Assembly: GCA_947462425.1 (NCBI GenBank)
Contig: CANHPI010000004.1
Span: 1 to 21,928 of the forward strand
Length of the DNA: 21,928 bases
Reading direction: 5' to 3'
Source of the DNA: Bacteroidota bacterium
Lineage (GTDB): Bacteria > Bacteroidota > Bacteroidia > B-17B0 > B-17BO
Of this stretch, positions 15,144-21,928 are shown piece by piece (the stretch's first letter is position 1; each line of letters begins with the position of its first letter). Under the pieces are notes generated by a model that did no database searches, was not told the origin of the DNA, and saw only the letters and a program-made list of their open reading frames with translations. The position numbers and the translations under genes were made by a program.

Positions 15144-18100
15144 TTAGTTCAATTCGTATTTTAAACTTCCAACTTTATCTAATTCATTCATTAACTCTGT
15201 GCTTATTGCAATTTTTCGGGATTTAGAAAATAACTTCACGCTTATATTTTCAGTTGGATCTTCTACAAAAAACTCAACAGCACATTTACCTTGAGATGAA
15301 TTAAATATAGCTTCTATATTTGCAATTAGCTCTTCGTTGATGGTATTTATATTTAACTTTAATTTTATTGTAGAGAAAATATTTTCTTTTACATTTTCAA
15401 GTAACTCAATCTTTTGAATTTTAACTTCTAAACTACCAGGTTGTCCATAACGTTCTTGTACTTTAGCTTTTACATAAACAAATAATGAGTTTACCATAAA
15501 CTTATTATATTCAACAAAATCTTTGCCAAAAAGCATTAATTCAATAGCGCCATGGTAATCTTCAACAATTAATTTTCCAAAGGCATTTCCTGTTTTACTG
15601 ATACGTTGTTCGGAACCAGTTATAATGCCACCAAAAACGACATCTTTTCCTTTAAAATTTTCTAAATTTGCCTTTAGCTGTGCGCAGTTAGCATTACATT
15701 TGTTATCAATAATTAACTTGTAAGGATCAAGAGGGTGTCCGGAAATGAAGAATCCTACTACTTCTTTTTCTCTAGCTAACTCTTCTAATTTTCCCCAGGC
15801 TTCAATTTTTTGAGGCAATTGAGGTTCTGTTATTTCAATTTCATCATCACCACCAAACAAACTTGCCTGGGAGGTATCATTACCCAAACTCATTTGATTA
15901 CTGTACTTAATCATTTTGTCGGTTAAAGTAATACCATCCGCATCAGGTGTGAAAAACATAGCACGATGGACGCCTTCAAAACTATCAAATCCTCCTGCTA
16001 ATGCTAATCCTTCTAAAGATTTTTTATTGACACTTTTTGAATCCAAACGTTTCGCCAAATCAAAAACAGAAATATATTTTCCATTTGCATTACGTTCATC
16101 AATAATATTTTGAACCGTATTTTCTCCTACACCTTTTACAGACGCCATTCCAAATCGAATATCAGTACCGCCGGTAATAACACTAAATTTAGCAAAGCCT
16201 TCGTTAATATCCGGACCTAAAACCTTTAAGCCCATGCGTTTGCATTCTTCCATTAAAAACGAAATGGTATCTATGCTACCTGCATGATTTAAAACGGAAG
16301 CCATAAACTCTGATGGATAGTGAGCTTTTATATAAGCCGTTTGAAACGCGATGTAAGCATAACAAGTTGAGTGTGATTTATTAAACGCATAACTCGCAAA
16401 GGCTTCCCAATCTTTCCAAACTTTTTCAGAAACTTCAGGATCATGACCGTTAGTTTTACAATTGTCAATGAATTTACCTTTCATTTTATCAAGTGTATAT
16501 CTATCTTTTTTTCCCATTGCCTTTCGCAATGTATCGGCATCACCTTTGGTAAAATTTGCTAATTTTTGAGATAATCGCATTACTTGTTCCTGATAAACGG
16601 TAATACCATAAGTCTCACCCAAAAACTCATCCATCCCTTCTAAATCCATAACTACTGCCTCTCTGCCGTGTTTTCGATTAATATAATTTGGAATGTATGC
16701 AATTGGTCCTGGTCGATACAAGGCATTCATGGCAATTAGATCATTAAACGTATCGGGTTTCAAATCTTTTAATGATTTTTGCATTCCGGCACTTTCATAT
16801 TGAAACACACCGTTAGTTTCTCCTCGTTGAAATAATTCGTAGGTTTTTTTATCGTCTAAAGGAATGGCATCAATATCTAATTCAATACCATGATTTTGTT
16901 TTACAAAACGAACTGCATCTTTAATTATAGTTAATGTTCGCAAACCTAAGAAGTCCATTTTTAGTAGACCAGCGTTTTCAGCAACAGAGTTATCAAATTG
17001 GGTCACTAACATTTCGCTATCTTTTGCTTTGGTAACCGGTACAAATTTTACCATATCATCCGGTGTAATAATAATCCCACAAGCATGAATACCAATGTTT
17101 CGCAAGCAACCTTCTAATTCATACGCTTGTTTTAAAACATCAGCTTCTGGTGTTTTTTCTTCTGATAATTTTCTGAAGTTATGAGATTGTTCAACAACTT
17201 CCCGTTTATCTTTAATACCATCTAGATATTTTTGATCAATGCCACCTGGCTTTAATAATTTCTTCAATTTAGCATCTAACGAATCAGGAAACGCTTTTGC
17301 TAATCTATCAGCATCAGGTAAAGGTAACTCTAACGCTCTGGCAGTATCGCGAATTGCTGATTTACCTCCCATGGTACCATAAGTAATAATTTGTGCAACT
17401 TGATTTGCTCCATATTTATTAATTACATAATCAATAACCAAGCCACGCCCTTCATCATCAAAATCAATATCTATATCGGGCATACTAATACGATCCGGAT
17501 TTAAGAAACGCTCAAATAGTAAATCAAACTTAATAGGGTCAACGTTAGTAATCCATAAACAATAGGCAATGGCCGAACCTGCAGCAGAACCACGGCCTGG
17601 ACCAACGGCTACACCCATTTTACGAGCCTCTGCAATAAAATCTGCCACAATTAAAAAGTATCCGGGATACCCCATTCTCTCAATGGTTGCTAATTCAAAA
17701 GAGATTCTTTCTTTAATAGAATCTGTCATATCAGGATAGCGTTTGTGTGCACCTTCCCAAGTTAAATGAGACATGTAAATAAACTGCTCGGCAATAATTC
17801 GCATCTCCACTTTTTGAACTTCAATGTCTTCTGCCGATAATTTTTTATCAATCCAGCTTTGTTCTTTTGATGCAATAATCCTTAAGCAAGAAGCCCTAAT
17901 TTCTTCTTCGTTAGTTTCAATAAACTCTTGAGCAATTTCAAACTTTGGTAATAAAATATCACGACCTAATTTAAATTGTTCAACTTTAGCTACAATGTCA
18001 TTTGTTGTTTCAATAGCCTCAGGCATATCAGCAAACAAAGCAATCATTTCTTTTGGCGACTTAAAATAAAATTCTTTATTCTGCAAGCCATTTCTAAAAC

Positions 18101-19604
18101 CTCTGCCTCTTCCAACCGGCGTGGCTTTTTTCTCATTATCTTTTACACACAATAAAATATCGTGCGAATCAAATCCGTTTTTATTTAAATAATAATTACT
18201 GTTAGCTGCAAAATATTTAACATTGTATTTTGTAGCAAAATTTAATAAAACTGTATTTACGTGATCTTCTTCTTGTAAATCATGGCGATTTAACTCCACA
18301 TAAAAATCATCACCAAATTGTTCCTTATACCAAACAAAAACTTCTTCAGCTTGCTCTTCTCCAACATTTAAAATTAGACTTGGTATTTCTGAAGATAAAG
18401 AGCCTGTAGTTGCAATTAAACCCTCTTTATAATTTACTAATAAAGTTTTATCAATTCGAGGAACGTAATAAAATCCATCGATTAATCCTACGGAACTTAA
18501 CTTGGATAAATTTTGATATCCTATTTTATTTTTAGCAATAAATACTTGTGTATAGCCATTATCTTGTTTGGATTTATCTTTATGATCTTTACAAACAAAT
18601 AATTCGCAGCCAATAATACATTTTAATTCATTTGTTTTATCACCTTCTTTTTCACCCTTATCAATTAATTCATTATTTGCTTTAATTACTTTATTTTGTT
18701 TATCTATAGCTTGCCAAAACAAAAAAGCCCCATACATATTACCATGATCTGTTAATGCAATTGCCGGCATGTTATATTCAAATGCTTTTTTAACCAAATC
18801 AGCAACATCACTTGTTGATTGCAAAACAGAGAATTGCGAATGATTGTGTAAGTGAGAGAATTTAATGTTTGAAAAATCTACCGATGAATTATCGACTTCG
18901 CTTGAAGTGACAGAGGCATCATTCTTTTTATTTTTTCTTTCTTTCCACGCTTGTTCGTGCTTGTAAAGTTCCGTTAAATCAGGTTCAACATAATTAATTG
19001 TTTGTAAATCTGAAACTTCTTCAACTTTAGTAATTCCAGTTTTAATAATTTCGAAGAATACTTTACCTGTTGCTAAAACGTCGAACGCTGCATTGTGAGC
19101 CTCTTCAAAAGAAGCATTAAATAATTTAGTATAAAGTTCTGTTAAAGTTGGCCATTTAAACTTACCACCTCGTCCACCAGGAATAGCACAATATTCAGTT
19201 GTTTGATCATTTTTGGTATCGATGAAAGGTTTAGAAGCTAATATATTTTCTAAACCACAGCGTAATAATTCTGCTCCAATAATATTATTATCAAATTCAA
19301 TATTATGTCCGCATAAATATTTGCATTGGCTAACAATATTAACAAATTCCATCAATACAGTTTTTAAATCTTGTCCTTCTTCAATAGCACGTTCGTTTGT
19401 TATGCCATGAATTTGAACCGCATTAAATGGAATGGTATAACCTTCAGGTTTAACAATTATTGAATTACTATTAATTAAATTACCATTCACGTCATGCAAC
19501 TGCCAAGCAACTTGAACCATACGGGGCCAATTGTCAGAATCAGTTAAGGGAGCGCTGTAACTTCGCGGTAAGCCAGTTGTTTCGGTATCAAATATTAAGA
19601 ACAT
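15144..19604 (-). CDS. dnaE: DNA polymerase III alpha subunit with N-terminal 3'-5' exonuclease domain
   Basis: A 1486-residue replicative polymerase, about 330 longer than E. coli DnaE. Residues 1-190 are a complete DEDDh exonuclease of DnaQ type: D6 and E8 in FDTETTG, D105 in HNIEFD, H170 and D175 in HNAAFD. A polar linker (about 205-245) joins it to the PHP domain, which starts at 'FSHLHNHSQFSVLQ' (249-262) with 'TDHG' at 285-288. The polymerase core has GPGRGSAAGS, the catalytic D710 and D712 in PDIDIDF, and the third acidic residue D884 in MDFLGLRTL. A helix-hairpin-helix region and an OB fold ('DVVFGGIITGSEQRISKTGNAFGKL') follow near the C-terminus. It therefore probably combines synthesis and proofreading in one chain. 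It lies 38 bp downstream of the PH-domain gene; a 14-bp tandem repeat fills the gap. Confidence 0.95.
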   Translation of the reverse strand: MFLIFDTETTGLPRSYSAPLTDSDNWPRMVQVAWQLHDVNGNLINSNSIIVKPEGYTIPFNAVQIHGITNERAIEEGQDLKTVLMEFVNIVSQCKYLCGHNIEFDNNIIGAELLRCGLENILASKPFIDTKNDQTTEYCAIPGGRGGKFKWPTLTELYTKLFNASFEEAHNAAFDVLATGKVFFEIIKTGITKVEEVSDLQTINYVEPDLTELYKHEQAWKERKNKKNDASVTSSEVDNSSVDFSNIKFSHLHNHSQFSVLQSTSDVADLVKKAFEYNMPAIALTDHGNMYGAFLFWQAIDKQNKVIKANNELIDKGEKEGDKTNELKCIIGCELFVCKDHKDKSKQDNGYTQVFIAKNKIGYQNLSKLSSVGLIDGFYYVPRIDKTLLVNYKEGLIATTGSLSSEIPSLILNVGEEQAEEVFVWYKEQFGDDFYVELNRHDLQEEDHVNTVLLNFATKYNVKYFAANSNYYLNKNGFDSHDILLCVKDNEKKATPVGRGRGFRNGLQNKEFYFKSPKEMIALFADMPEAIETTNDIVAKVEQFKLGRDILLPKFEIAQEFIETNEEEIRASCLRIIASKEQSWIDKKLSAEDIEVQKVEMRIIAEQFIYMSHLTWEGAHKRYPDMTDSIKERISFELATIERMGYPGYFLIVADFIAEARKMGVAVGPGRGSAAGSAIAYCLWITNVDPIKFDLLFERFLNPDRISMPDIDIDFDDEGRGLVIDYVINKYGANQVAQIITYGTMGGKSAIRDTARALELPLPDADRLAKAFPDSLDAKLKKLLKPGGIDQKYLDGIKDKREVVEQSHNFRKLSEEKTPEADVLKQAYELEGCLRNIGIHACGIIITPDDMVKFVPVTKAKDSEMLVTQFDNSVAENAGLLKMDFLGLRTLTIIKDAVRFVKQNHGIELDIDAIPLDDKKTYELFQRGETNGVFQYESAGMQKSLKDLKPDTFNDLIAMNALYRPGPIAYIPNYINRKHGREAVVMDLEGMDEFLGETYGITVYQEQVMRLSQKLANFTKGDADTLRKAMGKKDRYTLDKMKGKFIDNCKTNGHDPEVSEKVWKDWEAFASYAFNKSHSTCYAYIAFQTAYIKAHYPSEFMASVLNHAGSIDTISFLMEECKRMGLKVLGPDINEGFAKFSVITGGTDIRFGMASVKGVGENTVQNIIDERNANGKYISVFDLAKRLDSKSVNKKSLEGLALAGGFDSFEGVHRAMFFTPDADGITLTDKMIKYSNQMSLGNDTSQASLFGGDDEIEITEPQLPQKIEAWGKLEELAREKEVVGFFISGHPLDPYKLIIDNKCNANCAQLKANLENFKGKDVVFGGIITGSEQRISKTGNAFGKLIVEDYHGAIELMLFGKDFVEYNKFMVNSLFVYVKAKVQERYGQPGSLEVKIQKIELLENVKENIFSTIKLKLNINTINEELIANIEAIFNSSQGKCAVEFFVEDPTENISVKLFSKSRKIAISTELMNELDKVGSLKYELN

Positions 19605-19610
19605 TTTTTA

Positions 19611-19640
19611 GTGAATAGTGATAAGTGAATAGTGATAAGT
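19611..19640. repeat. 14-bp tandem repeat between the PH-domain gene and dnaE
   Basis: GTGAATAGTGATAA is present twice head to tail (19611-19624, 19625-19638) with the first two bases of a third unit. It fills almost the whole 38-bp gap between the two genes and ends 6 bp before the dnaE start codon, so it lies in the dnaE ribosome-binding region. Copy identity suggests a recent duplication. Confidence 0.8.
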
Positions 19641-19642
19641 TT

Positions 19643-20230
19643 TTACGCTCCGGCTTTGCCTTGAATAAAATTACTTTTTAATACATTTTTGATTTCAATT
19701 AATTCGTTTTTTATATCAATTAAAAGTTGAGTGTTATCTATTAATTGAGTTTGCTTTGGTTCAGATGAAATAACGTTAGAATAAGTATGTTTTTGATTAA
19801 TTACTTGCTCACGTTGCTGCAATATTTGAGTTTTAAAATTTTGTGCGTCATTAATACCTAGCATACTCATCATGTTTTGATTATGCGCAGCACCGCCGCC
19901 GCCGGCTGTTTCAATTCTAATTAAAGTTAGTCCAAAGTAGCGTAAAATAGGTCCGCCAATAAAAGACAAATCTTGAATGTTATCTAATGGAATTGTTTTT
20001 TCGATATGAATGATTAATCCTTTTGAGAATTTTAAATTTTTGTTAGTGATTTGACATGATAGTGTTTTAAAAAACTTTCCACTAAGCCATTGGCCTAAAC
20101 CAAATAACCAAAATGGAACTATAATCCAACCGATGACAGAGGCAATTAAAAAAAATAGGCCTACAAAAAAAATGTAGGTTTTTACTTTAGGATTAAAAGT
20201 AGCTTGATTTAAAATAATCTCTTCAGTCAT
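19643..20230 (-). CDS. Small membrane protein with bacterial PH (YdbS-like) domain
   Basis: A 195-residue protein. Residues about 17-48 form a hydrophobic hairpin (YIFFVGLFFLIASVIGWIIV / PFWLFGLGQWL), probably two membrane passes. Then comes a PH-like beta domain of the YdbS/DUF304 type ('LSCQITNKNLKFSKGLIIHIEKTIPLDNIQDLSF', 'LRYFGLTLIRIETAGG', about 57-112). The motif 'IPLDNIQDLSF…YFGL…I.I.TAG' is characteristic. The C-terminal 80 residues are polar and helical (NTQLLIDIKNELIEIKNVLKS). The function of this family is not well defined; a role at the inner membrane is all I would claim. The gene precedes dnaE on the same strand by 38 bp. The promoter is unclear (TAACGTTG at 20275-20268 is a weak -7 candidate). 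Confidence 0.75.
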   Translation of the reverse strand: MTEEIILNQATFNPKVKTYIFFVGLFFLIASVIGWIIVPFWLFGLGQWLSGKFFKTLSCQITNKNLKFSKGLIIHIEKTIPLDNIQDLSFIGGPILRYFGLTLIRIETAGGGGAAHNQNMMSMLGINDAQNFKTQILQQREQVINQKHTYSNVISSEPKQTQLIDNTQLLIDIKNELIEIKNVLKSNFIQGKAGA

Positions 20231-20337
20231 AGGTTTAAAGTTAAAGAATTTTTAGACGATAAGAGTCCAACGTTAATATAAACTAATAAACTTTTAAAAA
20301 ATTTAATTTATTAATTATCAATAATTTAACTAAATAG

Positions 20338-20355
20338 TTTGACATAATAGTCAAA
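20338..20355. promoter_or_regulatory. Inverted repeat, candidate repressor operator 1
   Basis: TTTGAC-ATAATA-GTCAAA is a perfect 6-bp inverted repeat. It lies about 20-35 bp upstream of the -7-like box of the padR gene, in the -33 region, where a bound dimer would block transcription. Confidence 0.45.
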
Positions 20356-20375
20356 TGCATAAGATTATTATGTAT
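20356..20375. promoter_or_regulatory. Inverted repeat, candidate repressor operator 2
   Basis: CATAA-GATTA-TTATG (20358-20372) is perfect, and one further base pair on each side extends it with a mismatch to a near-perfect 8-bp arm (about 20355-20375). It abuts the TATCTTTG box at 20373. Its centre is about 18 bp from that of operator 1. Confidence 0.4.
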
Positions 20376-20380
20376 CTTTG
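20373..20380 (+). promoter_or_regulatory. -7 box of the padR promoter
   Basis: TATCTTTG matches TAnnTTTG exactly. No TTTG is found at the usual 19-21 bp upstream; the nearest, at 20338, is 31 bp away. A promoter with a poor -33 box covered by two inverted repeats is plausible for a regulated gene. The start point would be near 20387, about 107 nt before the chosen start codon. Confidence 0.45.
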
Positions 20381-20493
20381 TCTTAAGTATATAATTATAA
20401 TACCATGAAATGCTTATTATATTTTGAGATAAATCAAAAACATAAATGATAACATATCATGCAGCAACAACAAAAAACAATAACAACATTTAC

Positions 20494-20835
20494 ATGATTT
20501 ACTCTTCAGAACTCATAAAAGGAACACTTAAAACAATTGTTTTAAAACTGTTGGCCGATAATAAAAAAATGTACGGATATGAAATTACACAACGTGTAAA
20601 AGAATTAACCTTCAATAAAATTCAAATTACAGAAGGCGCATTATATCCAACCTTACATGCTTTAGAAGCTGATGGATTAGTAACCACAGAAACTGAATTT
20701 ATTGGAAAGCGTGTGAGAAAATATTACAGTTTAAGTCCGACAGGAAAAACAAAAACAAAAGAAAAAGTAAGCGAGTTAGCTGACTTTATGGAAACCATGA
20801 AGTTTTTGTTAGATATTAAAACAAATACAGCATAA
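20494..20835 (+). CDS. PadR-family transcriptional regulator
   Basis: A 113-residue winged-helix repressor. 'LIKGTLKTIVLKLLADNKKMYGYEITQRVKELT' is the canonical PadR N-terminus, followed by the recognition region 'ITEGALYPTLHALEADGLVTTE' and the wing 'GKRVRKYYSLSPTGK'; a C-terminal dimerisation helix ends the protein. I chose the ATG at 20494 (MIYSSELIKG) because PadR proteins of this phylum start there; the ATG at 20446 would add 16 Asn/Thr-rich residues without family support. Two inverted repeats overlap its promoter, suggesting autoregulation. The next gene, a membrane protein, starts 101 bp downstream on the same strand, the common 'PadR plus membrane protein' pairing. Confidence 0.9.
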   Translation: MIYSSELIKGTLKTIVLKLLADNKKMYGYEITQRVKELTFNKIQITEGALYPTLHALEADGLVTTETEFIGKRVRKYYSLSPTGKTKTKEKVSELADFMETMKFLLDIKTNTA

Positions 20836-20936
20836 TAATTAGTTATTTGAATTGAGTTTTTTGTTGCTTGAATCCGGTTTAAAAAATAATCAGTGTCAAA
20901 AAATCAATAACAAAATTCTAAAAACTTCCATAAATA

Positions 20937-21928
20937 ATGTACCAACTTAGTGACCAACAAATAGACTACATTCTTAACGACATCGGTGCACGTGGCGTTG
21001 AGATGGAGAGTCTGCAGCAAAACCTCCTGGATCATATTTGTTGTATCATAGAGCAAAATCTCGAAGAAAATGGAGACTTCGAGAGCTTCTATCAAACTAC
21101 CATTAAAACATTTTATAAAGATGAGTTATGGGAAATTGAAGAAGAAACTCTCCAATTATTAACTCACAAAAACTATTACACTATGAAAAAAATAATGATT
21201 TATAGCGGAACTCTTTCCGTTGCAGGATTTATAGCAGGCTCCCTCTTCAAAATTATGCATTGGCCAGGCGCAAGCGCCATACTTTTATTATCCATGTTAA
21301 ATATTAGTTTAATTTTCTTACCACTCCTCTTTATATTAAAAACAAGAGAAGTAAATACAATGAAAGATAAATTGATGGTTACTATAGGCACAATCTTTGG
21401 AATACTATTTAGCTTCTCTTCATTATTTAAGATATTTCACTGGCCAGGCGCAAATTTAATGTGGCTTTTTGCTTTAAGTATTTTGATGTTTGTTTTTATA
21501 CCAATTTATTTTTTCTCAGGAATTAGAAACGCAGAAACCAAAGTTAATACTATCATAACCTCAATTATTTTAATTGCAGCCGGAGGGATGTTATTTACAT
21601 TAACAAACTTAAAATCAAGTACTCAAGTGTACATTGGAAAAACTTACAATTATCTTCAAGGTGAAGAGCTAATTACAAGAATGCAATTCATAAAAAATGA
21701 CACCACTAATCAAAATCCTGAAATGATAAATATATCAAAGGAAATAATTGAAAATTGTAAGAAAATAAAAGAAATAATAATAAATGATGGTATTGGATTA
21801 AAAATAATACCAAAAGATTTTGAAACGAAAGATTTAATTCTTCAAGAATCAGGGCTTGGAAAAGAATTTGATCCTGGTACATCTGGAATGGAAATGATTC
21901 AAATATTAAAAAAACAGATTAATTTATA
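20937..21928 (+). CDS. PadR-linked membrane protein with two GldL-like motifs, 3'-truncated
   Basis: The frame opens at the ATG at 20937 and runs without a stop to the window end (330 codons plus two bases). Residues 1-84 are soluble and helical ('LSDQQIDYILNDIGARGVEMESLQQNLLDHICCIIEQ', 'FYKDELWEIEEETLQLLTHKNYY'), an N-terminal domain I associate with PadR-linked Bacteroidota proteins. Five hydrophobic segments follow at about 86-103, 113-134, 146-163, 173-194 and 204-222. Two of the junctions carry LFKIMHWPGA (103-112) and LFKIFHWPGA (163-172), exactly 60 residues apart, the motif known from the gliding/type IX secretion protein GldL. The odd number of segments puts the polar C-terminal part (from about 223) on the opposite side from the N-terminus, so probably in the periplasm. 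No acidic residue lies inside the membrane segments. Function is unknown; it may be regulated by the preceding PadR. Confidence 0.8.
   Translation, partial: MYQLSDQQIDYILNDIGARGVEMESLQQNLLDHICCIIEQNLEENGDFESFYQTTIKTFYKDELWEIEEETLQLLTHKNYYTMKKIMIYSGTLSVAGFIAGSLFKIMHWPGASAILLLSMLNISLIFLPLLFILKTREVNTMKDKLMVTIGTIFGILFSFSSLFKIFHWPGANLMWLFALSILMFVFIPIYFFSGIRNAETKVNTIITSIILIAAGGMLFTLTNLKSSTQVYIGKTYNYLQGEELITRMQFIKNDTTNQNPEMINISKEIIENCKKIKEIIINDGIGLKIIPKDFETKDLILQESGLGKEFDPGTSGMEMIQILKKQINL

Noticed and set aside
20446..20493. Longer PadR start at ATG 20446
   Set aside because: The added Asn/Thr-rich 16 residues do not resemble any PadR N-terminus.
20904..21391. Two 63-codon minus-strand frames at the right end
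   Set aside because: Both lie antisense to the continuous plus-strand membrane-protein gene from 20937, whose domain pattern is convincing.
1..21928. CRISPR array, insertion sequence, integrase, rRNA or a complete multigene defence system
   Set aside because: No regularly spaced repeats, transposase or integrase motifs, rRNA segments or recognised multigene defence sets were seen on either strand.

Overview
This AT-rich window is from a member of the Bacteroidota. Several things support this: the uppS-bamA-ompH-ompH and rimP-nusA-infB gene orders, a TPR/PD40-repeat cell-envelope protein, GldL-type 'KI(M/F)HWPGA' motifs, a DnaE with an N-terminal DEDDh exonuclease, and promoters of the Bacteroidota type (TTTG, about 19 bp, TAnnTTTG). 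I would place it in or near the Flavobacteriales/Sphingobacteriales; finer placement is not possible from sequence reading alone.

Layout. (1) Bases 1-2460, plus strand, accessory-looking: the 3' end of an unrecognised gene, a secreted coiled-coil protein of unknown function, and a small protein with a TIR/deoxyribosyltransferase-like motif, closed by a plus-oriented intrinsic terminator. (2) Bases 2649-9540, minus strand, envelope biogenesis: uppS, bamA, two tandem Skp/OmpH-family genes and a terminator, then a separately promoted TPR-PD40-CRD-SPOR protein. (3) Bases 9774-14814, minus strand, expression machinery: a strong Bacteroidota-type promoter, a leader with a terminator-like hairpin, rimP, nusA, infB, then tRNA-Ala(GGC) with its own terminator. 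(4) Bases 15085-20230, minus strand: a small PH-domain membrane protein, then a 1486-residue exonuclease-DnaE fusion, then a terminator. (5) Bases 20338-21928, plus strand: a PadR-type repressor preceded by two inverted repeats at its promoter, followed by a membrane protein with two GldL-like motifs that runs off the window end.

How the genes work together. UppS makes the lipid carrier for cell-wall and surface-glycan synthesis, BamA inserts outer-membrane barrels, and the two Skp-like proteins chaperone their periplasmic precursors, so region 2 is one envelope module. RimP, NusA and IF-2 join 30S maturation, transcription elongation/termination and translation initiation, as in the widespread nusA operon. 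Most of the window is core genome. The least explained parts are the two unknown genes and the TIR-like gene at the left end, the hairpin in the rimP leader, the SPOR-terminated PD40 protein, and the PadR/GldL-motif pair at the right end. I did not see a mobile element, CRISPR array, rRNA or complete multigene defence system.
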